A DNA stretch of 64,000 nt from an uncultured bacterium. Its GTDB lineage: Bacteria; Bacillota; Clostridia; Oscillospirales; Oscillospiraceae. The first letter of the stretch is position 1. Each line of letters opens with the position of its first letter. This document shows positions 8,579-16,744 of the stretch, in pieces. Made by a program: the position numbers and the translations under genes. A model generated the notes under the pieces. It worked only from the letters and a program-made list of their open reading frames with translations. It ran no database searches and was not told where the DNA came from. The stretch spans positions 31,422-95,421 of the forward strand of contig CAOKLO010000005.1 of NCBI GenBank assembly GCA_948469375.1, in the 5' to 3' direction.

Positions 8579-9067
8579 ATGGCCCGCATCGACAAACAAA
8601 ACTATTATCTGGACATTGCCGGCACCGTGCTGGAGCGGTCTACCTGTATGCGGCGGCATTACGGCGCCATCATCGTACAGAGCGACGAGATCGTGTCCTC
8701 CGGTTACAACGGTGCGCCCCGGGGACGGAGAAACTGCGGCGACCTGGGCTATTGCGCCCGGGAGGCCATGAACATCCCCTCCGGCCAGCGGTACGAGCTG
8801 TGCCGCTCCGTCCACGCGGAGGCCAACGCCATCATCTCCGCTCCCCGGCGGCAGGTGCTGGGGGCCGCGCTGTACATGGTGTGCCGGGACCCGGCCACGG
8901 GAGCGCTGATCCCCGGCTCCACCTCCTGCTCCATGTGCCGCAGGCTTATCATCAACGCGGGCATTGCCAAGGTGGTCATCCGGGATACGCCGACGGATTA
9001 CCGGGTGGTGGACGTTCAGAAGGAATGGGTGGAGGACGACGACTCCATCCCGGAGCACCTGAGATGA
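8579..9067 (+). CDS. dCMP deaminase family protein (ComEB-like)
   Basis: A 162-residue zinc-dependent deaminase. The zinc ligands are visible as SVHAEANAI (histidine ligand with the catalytic glutamate) and SCSMCRR (the two cysteine ligands). The GAPRGRRNC stretch typical of deoxycytidylate deaminases is also present. The likely reaction is dCMP to dUMP, feeding thymidylate synthesis. The start at ATGGCC follows GGGAGG by 8 bases; the ATG at 8558 lacks a ribosome-binding site. The final ATGA overlaps the start of the apbE-like gene, so the two are coupled, although no functional link is known. Confidence 0.9.
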   Translation: MARIDKQNYYLDIAGTVLERSTCMRRHYGAIIVQSDEIVSSGYNGAPRGRRNCGDLGYCAREAMNIPSGQRYELCRSVHAEANAIISAPRRQVLGAALYMVCRDPATGALIPGSTSCSMCRRLIINAGIAKVVIRDTPTDYRVVDVQKEWVEDDDSIPEHLR

Positions 9068-10116
9068 GGCGCGTTTTGAGCCTGTGCCTGTCGCTGGTCC
9101 TGCTGGCCGGGTGCGCCCCCGCGCCTGCCCAGGCGGCGCCGGCGGCGGAGCGCACTTTTTTCGCCATGGACACCGTCATGACCCTGCGGCTGTACCAGGG
9201 GGGGGACGAGGCGCTTTTGGACCAGGCAGAGGACCAGACGCGGGAGCTGGAGGCGCTGTGGTCCGTCACCGATGAAAACAGCGAGATCTACGCGTTGAAC
9301 CACGGGGGCTCGGCAGCGGGGCTGTCCCCGGAGACGGCGGACCTGCTGGACACGGCGCTGGGCATGTGTGAACGCACGGACGGCGCGCTGGACATCTCCA
9401 TCTACCCTGTCCTGCGCGCATGGGGCTTCACCACGGGAGAATACGCCGTTCCGGACGATGAAACCCTTGCCGTCCTGCTCTCCCATGTGGACTATACCCA
9501 AGTTCTCCAGGAAGGGACCTCCGCCATCCTCCCCGACGGCATGGAAATCGACCTGGGCAGCGTGGCCAAGGGCAGCGCCGGCTGGCGGCTGGCCCACCTG
9601 CTGAAGAAAAACGGCGTCACCTCCGCGACGCTGGACCTGGGGGGCAATATCCAGACGGTGGGGGCCAAGCCGGACGGCTCTCCCTGGCGCATCGGCATCC
9701 GGAACCCGGATGGGGACGGCAATCTGGGCGTGGTGGAGGTCACGGACAAGGCTGTGGTTACCTCCGGCGGGTACGAGCGCTATTTTGAGCAGGACGGGGT
9801 GCGCTATTGGCACATCCTGGACCCCAAGACCGGGAAGCCCGCCCGGAACGGCTTGGCCTCCGTCACGGTGGTGGGGGAAAACGGCGTACTCTGCGACGCC
9901 CTGTCCACCGCCCTGTTTGTCATGGGGAAGGAAAAAGCCATTGCCTTCTGGCTGAACAACGTCTTTGACCTGCACTTCGGGCTGATCCTAGTGGAGGAGG
10001 ACGGCTTCATCACCTATACCGTCAATTCCGGCTTTTTCCCCGAGGAAGGACGCAGGGCCGGTATGGTGAACTACCCCGAGCCCCTCCCCGGCCCCGAATC
10101 CACCCAAACGCCGTAG
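9064..10116 (+). CDS. apbE: FAD:protein FMN transferase (ApbE family lipoprotein)
   Basis: A 350-residue ApbE/flavin transferase. These enzymes attach FMN from FAD to threonines of extracytoplasmic proteins such as RnfD/RnfG or Nqr subunits. The N-terminus is a lipoprotein signal with lipobox LLAGC, with the lipidated cysteine at residue 17. Family motifs include FFAMDTVMTLRLY, the glycine-rich DLGGNIQTVGAKPDG and the C-terminal VTVVGENGVLCDALSTALFV with its conserved metal-binding region. The start ATG overlaps the dCMP deaminase stop codon. No Rnf or Nqr genes are in the window, so its target proteins lie elsewhere. Confidence 0.93.
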   Translation: MRRVLSLCLSLVLLAGCAPAPAQAAPAAERTFFAMDTVMTLRLYQGGDEALLDQAEDQTRELEALWSVTDENSEIYALNHGGSAAGLSPETADLLDTALGMCERTDGALDISIYPVLRAWGFTTGEYAVPDDETLAVLLSHVDYTQVLQEGTSAILPDGMEIDLGSVAKGSAGWRLAHLLKKNGVTSATLDLGGNIQTVGAKPDGSPWRIGIRNPDGDGNLGVVEVTDKAVVTSGGYERYFEQDGVRYWHILDPKTGKPARNGLASVTVVGENGVLCDALSTALFVMGKEKAIAFWLNNVFDLHFGLILVEEDGFITYTVNSGFFPEEGRRAGMVNYPEPLPGPESTQTP

Positions 10117-10129
10117 CTCTCACCGCTCA

Positions 10130-10384
10130 GGCGCAGTTCGTTAGAGCCATCTATTTTCAGTACCCAAACACCGGCGGCAGCACAAATAGGCGCATCAGCG
10201 TCGAAGGCCGCAAGCGCCGGAACCCATGCAAGACGCCCCGAATCAAGCGTCCCCCGCAAAGGGGGTTCTTAGGGGGAGAAAATCCTGCGAGCAAGAGCGC
10301 GCCCTTGGCGCTCGCAGTCGAGCCGGATTTTCTCCCCCTAAGCGCTCTCTTTGGTTACTTTCTCTCGCGAGAGAGAAAGTAACG
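10130..10384. repeat. Dispersed intergenic palindromic repeat, copy 1
   Basis: About 255 bases related to 18344-18544. The left part shares CACCGGCGGCAGCACAA and GCGCCGGAA. The centre is a nested inverted repeat: TTAGGGGGAGAAAATCC (10269-10285) pairs with 10325-10341, and TGCGAGC (10286-10292) pairs with GCTCGCA (10310-10316). The right end is a 13-base-pair hairpin, GTTACTTTCTCTC (10354-10366) against 10371-10383, preceded by GCGCTCTCTTTGG. It lies just 5' of the rny promoter and contains no gene. Confidence 0.8.
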
Positions 10385-10424
10385 CCCCCGGCATGGAAAG
10401 TTCATGAAAGTTTCACATTTCCAC

Positions 10425-10453
10425 TTGACAGGAAAGCTCCAGACCTTTACAAT
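10425..10453 (+). promoter_or_regulatory. Promoter of rny
   Basis: TTGACA, a 17-base spacer and TACAAT. Transcription from here would give a leader of about 235 bases before the rny start codon. Confidence 0.75.
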
Positions 10454-10459
10454 AAGTAA

Positions 10460-10693
10460 GGATAATTTTGAAAAGCCGCCGTGCTTTTTCGCCGTTTTGA
10501 GCGTTATCAGCGCCCCTTTGGCGCGTTTATATAGTCTATCGAACCTTTCATAGATTTTATTGACTCTCAAATAGTGCTGTTGCGCCCAATTGGCGGGCGG
10601 ATTTTCAGTTATCGCGGTGCGTCCATCCACGCATCGCGTCTTATTTTGCTAACTTTTCAGAAAAATCGAAGAAACAGGAGGTGTGGAACTCAA
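10460..10693 (+). promoter_or_regulatory. Long structured 5' leader of rny
   Basis: The untranslated region between the promoter and the RNase Y start contains several small stems. Examples are TCTAT/ATAGA around 10538-10557 and CGCGGTGCGT (10613-10622) with ACGCATCGCG (10629-10638, one G-T pair). It ends with AGGAGGTG at 10676-10683. No known riboswitch is recognised. It may stabilise the mRNA or serve in autoregulation; this is inference. Confidence 0.4.
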
Positions 10694-12247
10694 ATGCCAC
10701 CGTATGTCGTAGCGATCATTGCCGTTGTGGTGGGGCTTGTCTGCCTTGTGGCCGGGTTTGCCGCCGGCTACCAGCGGCGTAAGGCCGCCGCTGAGCGGGA
10801 AATCGGCTCCGCCGAGGAGGAGGCCCGCCGCATCATCAACGAGGCCATCAAGTCCGCCGAGAGCAAAAAGCGGGAGGCCACTGTGGAGGCCAAGGAGGAA
10901 ATCCTAAAGGCCCGCAGTGAGTTCGACAAGGAGATCAAGGACCGCCGCGCCGAGGTCCAGCGCCAGGAGAACCGGCTCAACTCCAAGGAGGAAAACCTGG
11001 ACCGCAAGCTGGAAAACCTGGAGCGCAAGGAGGAAAACGTCAACGTCCGCATCGCCCAGCTGGAGGCGGAAAAGCAGGAGCTGGACAAGCTGAAGGACAG
11101 CCAGCTGGAGCTGCTGGAGCGCATCTCCGGCCTGACCGTAGAGGAGGCCAAGCGCTACCTCATCGAGCAGCTGGAGGACGACGTCACCCACGAGCAGGCT
11201 CTGAAGCTCAAGGAGATCCAGGTGCGCTACAAGGAGGAGGCGGAGACCTACGCCCGGGAGCAGATCGCCCTGGCCATCCAGCGCTGCGCCGCCGACCACG
11301 TGGCCGAGGCCACCGTGTCCGTGGTGCCCCTGCCCAACGACGAGATGAAGGGGCGCATCATCGGCCGGGAAGGCCGCAACATCCGCACCCTGGAGACCAT
11401 GACCGGGGTGGACCTGATCATCGACGACACCCCCGAGGCCATCACCGTGTCCTGCTTTGACCCGGTGCGCCGGGAGATCGCCCGGCTGGCCCTGGAAAAG
11501 CTCATCCTGGACGGCCGCATCCACCCCACCCGCATTGAGGAAATGGTGGAAAAGGCCAAGCGGGAGGTGGACGCCACCATCCGCGCCGAGGGTGAGCGGG
11601 CTGTGTTCGAGACCAACGTCCACGGGCTGAATCCCGAGCTGGTCAAGCTGCTGGGCCGCCAGCACTACCGCACCAGCTACGGGCAGAACGTGCTGAACCA
11701 TTCCATTGAGGTGTCCCAGCTGGCCGGGCTGCTGGCCGCCGAGATCGGCGTCAACGTGGCCGAGGCCAAGCGGGCCGGACTGCTCCACGACCTGGGCAAG
11801 TCCATCGACCACGAGGTGGAGGGCTCCCACGTGCAGATCGGCGTGGAGCTGGCCCGGAAGTACCGGGAGAGCGAGAACGTCATCCACGCCATTGAGGCCC
11901 ATCACGGCGACGTGGAGGCCAAGACTATCGTGGCCTGCCTGGTTCAGGCCGCAGACGCCATTTCCGCCGCCCGGCCCGGCGCCCGCAAGGAGAATGTGGA
12001 ATACTACATCAAGCGGCTGGAGAAGCTGGAGGAGCTGACCTCCTCCTTCGCCGGGGTGGACAAGGCCTACGCCATCCAGGCGGGCCGCGAGGTGCGCATT
12101 ATGGTCAACCCCGAGGCCATTTCCGAGGACCGCATGGTGCTGCTGGCCCGGGAGATTGCCAAGAAGATTGAGGACGAGCTGGAGTACCCCGGTCAAATCA
12201 AGGTGAATCTCATCCGGGAGACAAAGGCCATTGAGTACGCAAAATAA
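10694..12247 (+). CDS. rny: Ribonuclease Y
   Basis: A 517-residue RNase Y, the membrane-bound endoribonuclease that starts mRNA decay in many Firmicutes. Order of parts: an N-terminal membrane helix ([20 protein letters not shown]), a long charged coiled coil (about residues 30-190), a KH RNA-binding domain with [10 protein letters not shown], and an HD domain with the metal ligands in HDLGKS. The C-terminus ends [15 protein letters not shown] as is usual. The ATG is 10 bases after AGGAGGTG; upstream in-frame codons to 10574 are leader. Length and motifs are standard. It is followed by its own terminator and probably monocistronic. Confidence 0.97.
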   Translation: MPPYVVAIIAVVVGLVCLVAGFAAGYQRRKAAAEREIGSAEEEARRIINEAIKSAESKKREATVEAKEEILKARSEFDKEIKDRRAEVQRQENRLNSKEENLDRKLENLERKEENVNVRIAQLEAEKQELDKLKDSQLELLERISGLTVEEAKRYLIEQLEDDVTHEQALKLKEIQVRYKEEAETYAREQIALAIQRCAADHVAEATVSVVPLPNDEMKGRIIGREGRNIRTLETMTGVDLIIDDTPEAITVSCFDPVRREIARLALEKLILDGRIHPTRIEEMVEKAKREVDATIRAEGERAVFETNVHGLNPELVKLLGRQHYRTSYGQNVLNHSIEVSQLAGLLAAEIGVNVAEAKRAGLLHDLGKSIDHEVEGSHVQIGVELARKYRESENVIHAIEAHHGDVEAKTIVACLVQAADAISAARPGARKENVEYYIKRLEKLEELTSSFAGVDKAYAIQAGREVRIMVNPEAISEDRMVLLAREIAKKIEDELEYPGQIKVNLIRETKAIEYAK

Positions 12248-12253
12248 TGGAAG

Positions 12254-12288
12254 CGCGCCGCCGTGGGGTTCTACGGCGGCGCGTTTTT
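12254..12288 (+). terminator. Intrinsic terminator of rny
   Basis: An 11-base-pair G+C-rich stem (CGCGCCGCCGT/ACGGCGGCGCG) is followed by five T residues. Confidence 0.85.
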
Positions 12289-12349
12289 GTCTGCCCGTTT
12301 ACCGTTTGTGTTGATGGGAACGGGCATTGGCGAGGCCACGAATCATAGC

Positions 12350-12379
12350 TTGAAACCAAAGATTTGGATGTGCTATAAT
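12350..12379 (+). promoter_or_regulatory. Promoter of the MazG-like gene
   Basis: TTGAAA, an 18-base spacer and TATAAT, with the extended -10 dinucleotide TG one base before the -10. Confidence 0.75.
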
Positions 12380-12415
12380 CAGAGCAACTAATCAGGATTT
12401 GAAAGGAAACGATTT

Positions 12416-12742
12416 ATGTCTGATTTTAGTATAAATGAAATGTTGGATATGCAAAAAAGGCTTCAGGACAAATACAAAGATAAATGGGAAAGGATTTCTC
12501 CTGAAGCAGGCAAGCACAAGCTGCTTTGGATGATAGGCGAAATTGGTGAAGTGATTGATCTTGTCAAAAAACACGGAGACATAAAGGCGTCTCATGATGT
12601 TGAATCAAGAAAAGACCTTGTTGAGGAAATGGCGGATGTTCTTATGTATTACAATGATGTTATGCTATGTTATGGAATATCTGCTGATGAATTAAAACAG
12701 GCATATACTGCAAAATTTGAAAAGAATATGACACGTTGGTAA
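12416..12742 (+). CDS. MazG-like nucleotide pyrophosphohydrolase
   Basis: A 108-residue all-alpha NTP pyrophosphatase-like protein. It shows the helix pair with acidic metal ligands typical of MazG/dUTPase-like folds: GEIGEVIDLVKK and LVEEMADVLMYYND. Such proteins hydrolyse non-canonical or excess NTPs to NMP and pyrophosphate. The gene is clearly more AT-rich (around 38% G+C by eye) than its neighbours and has its own strong promoter and GAAAGGAAA ribosome-binding site. Codon choice (many AAA, GAT, TTT) differs from the flanking rny and DUF2156 genes, suggesting recent acquisition. The true substrate is unknown. Confidence 0.85.
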   Translation: MSDFSINEMLDMQKRLQDKYKDKWERISPEAGKHKLLWMIGEIGEVIDLVKKHGDIKASHDVESRKDLVEEMADVLMYYNDVMLCYGISADELKQAYTAKFEKNMTRW

Positions 12743-12773
12743 ATTTCCAGCAGGACACTGCCGCATACAAACG

Positions 12774-12792
12774 GGCGCACAGTGTGCGCCCC
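12774..12792. repeat. Short perfect palindrome
   Basis: GGGCGCACAGTGTGCGCCC, a 9-base-pair stem with a single central base, followed by CCTACAGG. It lies between the MazG-like gene and the next promoter. It lacks a T run, so it is a poor terminator; it looks like a small dispersed repeat. Confidence 0.5.
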
Positions 12793-12815
12793 TACAGGTT
12801 TGCCGACCTGCCCTG

Positions 12816-12844
12816 TTGCCTTTTGCCTACGGCTGTGATATGAT
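12816..12844 (+). promoter_or_regulatory. Promoter of the DUF2156 gene
   Basis: TTGCCT, a 17-base spacer and TATGAT, about 30 bases before the start codon. Confidence 0.6.
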
Positions 12845-12874
12845 ATCCAGACACCAAGAAAAGGAATGGAATTT

Positions 12875-13789
12875 ATGCTTACCTTTGAAAGCCCCCAGTT
12901 TGAGGACCGCCAATGGGTCCAGCCCCTGCTGGAAGCGGAGGGCAGCCTGGGCTGCGAATACAATTTCACCAACATCTATCTGTGGAGCCGGGCCTGGCCC
13001 CAGAAGATCGCCCGTCTGGAGGACCGCCTGCTGGTGCGCATTGAGGGCGCGCTGGGGCTGAGCTACCTCTACCCTGCTGGGCGCGGCCCCTTGGCCCCCG
13101 CCGTGGCCGCGCTGGAGGCGGACGCCGCCGCCCAGGGCAGGCCCTTGCTGCTGGTGTGCGTCACCGAGGAGCAGAAGGCCGCGCTGGAGGAAGCCTGTCC
13201 GGGCCGCTTCCAGTTTGAGGAGGACCGGGACGGCTTCGACTACCTCTACGATATCAACCGCCTGGCCGACCTGCCGGGAAAGAAGCTCCACGCCAAGCGC
13301 AACCATATCCACCGCTTCGACGAGCAGTTCCCCGACTGGCTGCTGGAGGACATCACCCCCGCCAACGTCCCCGAGTGCGTGGAGCTGGAGCGCCAATGGG
13401 CCGCCATCCGCCAGGAGGAGGCTGGAGAGGACGTCGACACCATATCCGAGGAGACCGTGGCCGTTATCGAGGCGCTGTACCACATGGACAAGCTGGGGTT
13501 GGAGGGGGCGCTGATCCGCGCCGACGGAAGCCCCATCGCCTTCTCCTTGGGGGGGTTCATCACGCGGTCGGTGTTCGACGTGAACTTTGAGAAGTCCTTT
13601 GGCGACGTGCAGGGGGCTTACCCCGCCATTAACCGGGAGATGGCCCGGCTCATCCGGGCCCGCCACCCAGAGGTCAAATGGTTCAACCGGGAGGACGATC
13701 TGGGGCTGGAGGGCTTGCGGCGGGCCAAACTGTCCTACTATCCGGATATCCTGCTCACCAAATATACCGCCCGGGCAGTCCGGGGATGA
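12875..13789 (+). CDS. DUF2156 domain protein (GNAT-like, related to the MprF lysyltransferase domain)
   Basis: A 304-residue soluble protein of the DUF2156 family. Its GNAT-like fold is related to the C-terminal domain of phosphatidylglycerol lysyltransferase MprF, but it lacks the membrane flippase part. Family features are the N-terminal CEYNFTNIYLWSRAW stretch, GKKLHAKRNHIHRFDEQFPD, and the end region WFNREDDLGLEGLRRAKLSY. The start at 12875 (MLTFESP) follows AAGGAATGG at normal spacing; the ATG at 12866 is too close to the site. An aminoacyl-transfer role on lipids or other acceptors is possible but unproven. Such stand-alone proteins are frequent in clostridia. Confidence 0.88.
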   Translation: MLTFESPQFEDRQWVQPLLEAEGSLGCEYNFTNIYLWSRAWPQKIARLEDRLLVRIEGALGLSYLYPAGRGPLAPAVAALEADAAAQGRPLLLVCVTEEQKAALEEACPGRFQFEEDRDGFDYLYDINRLADLPGKKLHAKRNHIHRFDEQFPDWLLEDITPANVPECVELERQWAAIRQEEAGEDVDTISEETVAVIEALYHMDKLGLEGALIRADGSPIAFSLGGFITRSVFDVNFEKSFGDVQGAYPAINREMARLIRARHPEVKWFNREDDLGLEGLRRAKLSYYPDILLTKYTARAVRG

Positions 13790-13858
13790 CGCGGTGTAAA
13801 TATGCAAAGAAAATTACATAAAAATGTATATTTATCCGCGCCTTGCCCGTCAAAATGA

Positions 13859-13886
13859 TGAAAACCCCGGTTTACACCGGTTTTCT
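13859..13886 (+). terminator. Probable intrinsic terminator after the DUF2156 gene
   Basis: AAAACC(CC)GG pairs with CCGGTTTT across a short TTTACA loop and runs into TTTTC. The stem has a two-base bulge. Confidence 0.5.
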
Positions 13887-13897
13887 TGAAAATCTCC

Positions 13898-13926
13898 TTG
13901 CATTCTTTTTGCATAGCGTTTATAAT
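13898..13926 (+). promoter_or_regulatory. Promoter of the amino-acid ABC operon
   Basis: TTGCAT, a 17-base spacer and TATAAT, about 95 bases upstream of the binding-protein gene. Confidence 0.8.
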
Positions 13927-13933
13927 TAACCTC

Positions 13934-13979
13934 GCGCAAAAGGGATATCCCTTTTGCGCCCGCAGGGAGCTGCGGGCGC
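13934..13979 (+). promoter_or_regulatory. Overlapping hairpins in the 5' leader of the amino-acid ABC operon
   Basis: A perfect 26-base palindrome (13934-13959, beginning GCGCAAAAGGGA) starts 7 bases after the -10 element. It shares its last four bases with a second stem (GCGCCCGCAG, 13956-13965, against CTGCGGGCGC, 13970-13979). The first could be a DNA operator at the transcription start, or the two stems could form in RNA. Confidence 0.55.
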
Positions 13980-14026
13980 ATCCGCCCCGGTCTCCCCTTC
14001 GCAAATTTTTATGGAGATGAATGAAA

Positions 14027-14959
14027 ATGAAACTGATGAAGAAATTTGGGGCCCTTCTGCTGGCCCTGACCATGGTGTCCGCCCTGGCCGCCTGCTCCAA
14101 TCAGGGCGCCAAGGCCAGCGCCGAGCCCTCCCCTGGCAGCGAACCCTCCGCCGCCAGCGAGCCCTCCGCTGAGCCCAGCGCCGAGGCCACCCAGCCCGCC
14201 CAGGGCGGCGCCATCTCGGTGTACACCAACGCCTACTTCGCCCCCTTTGAATATTACGACGGCGCCGATATCACCGGTGTGGACGTTGACATCATGAACA
14301 AGGTGGGCGAGAAGCTGGGCCGGGAGGTCACCTATACCAACGTGGAGTTCACCACCATCATCGACACCGTCTCCTCGGGCAAGCTGGCCGATGTGGGCGC
14401 GGCGGGCATCACCATCACCTCCTCCCGGCAGGAGCGGGTGGACTTCTCCGATCCCTACTTCACCTCTGTCCAGTATGTGATCTATCCCACCGGGGAGATG
14501 GCTCCCGACGGAACGGACGGCGATGTGGACTACATCCTCTGGGATTCCCTGGCCGGTAAGAAGATCGGCGTCCAGACCGACACCACCGGCGACATCTACG
14601 TCAACGGCGAGATCACCGGCGAGGATTTCGACGGCCTGCTCAAGGACACCGGCGCCTCCGAGACCCGCTACGACAACGCTCAGCTGGCGGTGGACGCCAT
14701 GGGCGCGGGCCAGGTGGACGTGGTGGTGGTGGACTATCTGCCCGCCTCCTACATCGTGGAGAAGAACAGCGGCTATGAGTGCGCGGCGCTGTACTATCCC
14801 GGCGGCGAGGGCGAGCAGCCCTCTCCCACCGAAGAGCAGTACGCCATCTGCGTCACCAAGGGCCAGGACGAGCTGCTCAGCGCCATCAACGAAGTGCTGG
14901 CCGAGCTGGGCGAGGACGGTATCAACGCCCTGGTGATGGAGCACATGGGCCTGGAATGA
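14027..14959 (+). CDS. Amino-acid ABC transporter substrate-binding lipoprotein
   Basis: A protein of about 310 residues of solute-binding family 3, which binds polar amino acids. The N-terminus is a lipoprotein signal (lipobox ALAAC), then a linker rich in Ser, Pro, Glu and Ala. The domain opens with VYTNAYFAPFEYYD and contains the family core GVDVDIMNKVGEKLGR and the hinge region ITSSRQERVDFSDPY. A second ATG at 14021 is also possible; 14027 has the better distance to GGAGATGA. The gene is followed by a permease and an ATPase in the standard order. The exact ligand is unknown. Confidence 0.93.
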   Translation: MKLMKKFGALLLALTMVSALAACSNQGAKASAEPSPGSEPSAASEPSAEPSAEATQPAQGGAISVYTNAYFAPFEYYDGADITGVDVDIMNKVGEKLGREVTYTNVEFTTIIDTVSSGKLADVGAAGITITSSRQERVDFSDPYFTSVQYVIYPTGEMAPDGTDGDVDYILWDSLAGKKIGVQTDTTGDIYVNGEITGEDFDGLLKDTGASETRYDNAQLAVDAMGAGQVDVVVVDYLPASYIVEKNSGYECAALYYPGGEGEQPSPTEEQYAICVTKGQDELLSAINEVLAELGEDGINALVMEHMGLE

Positions 14960-15034
14960 GGACCGGCCGCGGCGGAACAATGCCCATAGGCGCTGTTCCG
15001 CCGCGTCATATCATACGGGGAGGCCGATAGAGCC

Positions 15035-15730
15035 ATGACTTTTTGGGAGCGGTTCGCGCTGATCTTTACCAACGCGAAATATCTGGACAGTATGCTGACG
15101 GGCCTGCGGATGACTCTTGCCATCTCCGTGGGCGCGGCGGCGCTGGGGCTGGTGCTGGGGAGCATCGTGGCGCTGGTGGGGCTGGCCGGCTCGAAGAACC
15201 CGCTGATGAAGCTGCCCAAGCTGATCTGCGCGGTCTATGTCACTGTGGTCCGGGGTACCCCCATGGCGCTGCAGCTGTTTATCATGGCCTTCGTTGTGTT
15301 CGCGATCCGGGGCTTCCCCCTGGTGGTGACGGCCATCATCGCCTTCGGGGTGAATTCGGGCGCCTATGTGTCGGAGAACATCCGCGGCGGCATCCTGTCA
15401 GTGGACGTGGGGCAGACGGAGGCGGGGCGGTCCCTGGGGCTATCGGCCGGCGCCACCATGTGGTACATCGTCATCCCCCAGGCCATCAAGAATGTGATCC
15501 CCTCCATCGGCAACGAGCTGATCGCCCTGATTAAGGAGACCTCCATCGTCAGCATGATCGGCATGTACGACCTGACCGCCGCGGCCAAGAACCTGGGCAG
15601 CGGTCAGAACCTGGCCGACTACCTGGCCCCCATGACGGCGGCCGCCCTGTTCTACCTGGCCATCGTCTATCTGCTCACCTTTATCATCAAGAGGATCGAG
15701 GGGAGGCTGCGTCAAAGTGATCGACGTTAA
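15035..15730 (+). CDS. Amino-acid ABC transporter permease
   Basis: A 231-residue membrane permease of the HisM/GlnP type with about five membrane segments. It has the family motif region [20 protein letters not shown] that contacts the ATPase (EAA loop), and [16 protein letters not shown] near the middle. The start follows GGGGAGG. Its last 14 bases overlap the ATPase gene, so the two subunits are translated together. Two copies per transporter are expected since only one permease gene is present. Confidence 0.95.
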   Translation: MTFWERFALIFTNAKYLDSMLTGLRMTLAISVGAAALGLVLGSIVALVGLAGSKNPLMKLPKLICAVYVTVVRGTPMALQLFIMAFVVFAIRGFPLVVTAIIAFGVNSGAYVSENIRGGILSVDVGQTEAGRSLGLSAGATMWYIVIPQAIKNVIPSIGNELIALIKETSIVSMIGMYDLTAAAKNLGSGQNLADYLAPMTAAALFYLAIVYLLTFIIKRIEGRLRQSDRR

Positions 15731-16439
15731 GAATCTGAGCAAGTCCTTCGGTGACCACCTGGTGCTGGACGATATCTCCGAGCACATCTCCCCGGGGGAG
15801 AAGGTGGTGGTGATCGGTCCCTCCGGGTCGGGCAAGTCCACCTTCCTGCGCTGTCTCAACCTGCTGGAGACCCCTACCTCCGGCTCCATCACCTTCCAGG
15901 GCACCGAGATCACCGACCCCAAGACCGACATCAACAACCTCCGGCGGCAGATGGGCATGGTGTTCCAGCATTTCAACCTGTTCCCCAACATGACCATCCG
16001 GAAAAACATCACCCTTGCCCCGGTGCAGACCAAGCTGATGAGCCAGGCGGAGGCCGACGACACCGCCGCCGCCCTGCTCAAGCGGGTGGGGCTGGAGGAG
16101 AAGGCGGACGCCTATCCCGCCCAGCTGTCCGGCGGGCAGAAACAGCGCATCGCCATCGTCCGGGCCCTGGCCATGCGGCCCAAGCTGATGCTCTTCGATG
16201 AGCCCACCTCCGCCCTGGACCCGGAGATGGTGGGCGAGGTGCTCCAGGTCATGAAGGAACTGGCGGAGGAGGGCATGACCATGGTGGTGGTCACCCACGA
16301 GATGGGCTTTGCCCGGGAGGTGGGCACCAGGGTGCTGTTCATGGACCAGGGCCACATCCTGGAGCAGAACGAGCCCAAAGCTTTCTTTGACAACCCCAGA
16401 GAGCCGCGGACCATCGAGTTTTTGTCCAAGGTGCTGTAG
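15717..16439 (+). CDS. Amino-acid ABC transporter ATP-binding protein
   Basis: A 240-residue GlnQ/HisP-type ATPase. The Walker A motif is GPSGSGKST, the Q-loop lies in [13 protein letters not shown], the signature is LSGGQKQR, Walker B is [12 protein letters not shown], and the switch histidine is in [10 protein letters not shown]. It begins at a GTG inside the end of the permease gene. It energises import with the two preceding genes, and the operon ends at the terminator at 16517-16544. Confidence 0.96.
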   Translation: MIDVKNLSKSFGDHLVLDDISEHISPGEKVVVIGPSGSGKSTFLRCLNLLETPTSGSITFQGTEITDPKTDINNLRRQMGMVFQHFNLFPNMTIRKNITLAPVQTKLMSQAEADDTAAALLKRVGLEEKADAYPAQLSGGQKQRIAIVRALAMRPKLMLFDEPTSALDPEMVGEVLQVMKELAEEGMTMVVVTHEMGFAREVGTRVLFMDQGHILEQNEPKAFFDNPREPRTIEFLSKVL

Positions 16440-16516
16440 ATGCGCGGAGAAGCGACCGAACGCCCTGGTTGCTTTGCAGCGTGACAACAAGGAAACGGAT
16501 AGCGTCAGTTTTGTTC

Positions 16517-16544
16517 AAACCGCCCGGCAAAACCGGGCGGTTTT
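16517..16544 (+). terminator. Intrinsic terminator of the amino-acid ABC operon
   Basis: AAACCGCCCGG pairs with CCGGGCGGTTT around a CAAAA loop and is followed by T residues. Confidence 0.85.
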
Positions 16545-16559
16545 CGTATGATTTGTGCA

Positions 16560-16588
16560 TTGCAATATTTGGAAGCTTCTGGTATGAT
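16560..16588 (+). promoter_or_regulatory. Promoter of the uracil permease leader
   Basis: TTGCAA, a 17-base spacer and TATGAT. Transcription would start near 16595, only about 20 bases before the leader peptide start codon. Confidence 0.75.
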
Positions 16589-16616
16589 TGACCGAACGCA
16601 AAAGGAGGGAAACGAT

Positions 16617-16682
16617 ATGCGCAAGCCGCTGTCTGCCGGGACGGTATTTCAGCGGGCGTATCATTTCCATTTTTACCAGTGA
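16617..16682 (+). CDS. Leader peptide of the uracil permease attenuator (21 aa)
   Basis: A 21-codon reading frame with a very strong ribosome-binding site (AAAGGAGGG, 7 bases before the ATG). It begins MRKPLSAG and ends YHFHFYQ. The last seven sense codons are U-rich in the RNA (UAUCAUUUCCAUUUUUACCAG). The stop codon UGA lies at the foot of the terminator stem at 16681-16715. This is the arrangement of the enterobacterial pyrBI leader. There, RNA polymerase pauses at U-rich leader sequence when UTP is low, and the close-following ribosome prevents the terminator from folding. The downstream gene is a uracil permease, which fits. Control by charged tRNA for Phe, Tyr or His is the main alternative. 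Confidence 0.7.
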   Translation: MRKPLSAGTVFQRAYHFHFYQ

Positions 16683-16715
16683 GGCGGTCACCGTTTGGTG
16701 ATTGCCTCTTTTTTT
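16681..16715 (+). terminator. Attenuator terminator upstream of uraA
   Basis: A 12-base-pair stem, GAGGCGGTCACC (16681-16692) with GGTGATTGCCTC (16697-16708), including two G-U pairs. It has a GTTT loop and is followed by seven T residues. A ribosome finishing the leader peptide would cover its 5' arm. Confidence 0.85.
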
Positions 16716-16744
16716 GCAAAAAAGAGAGAAAAAGGAGCGAAAGT

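Noticed and set aside
16679-16744. Upstream extension of the uracil permease frame
   Set aside because: This would translate the attenuator terminator itself; the ATG at 16745 has its own AAAGGAG site.
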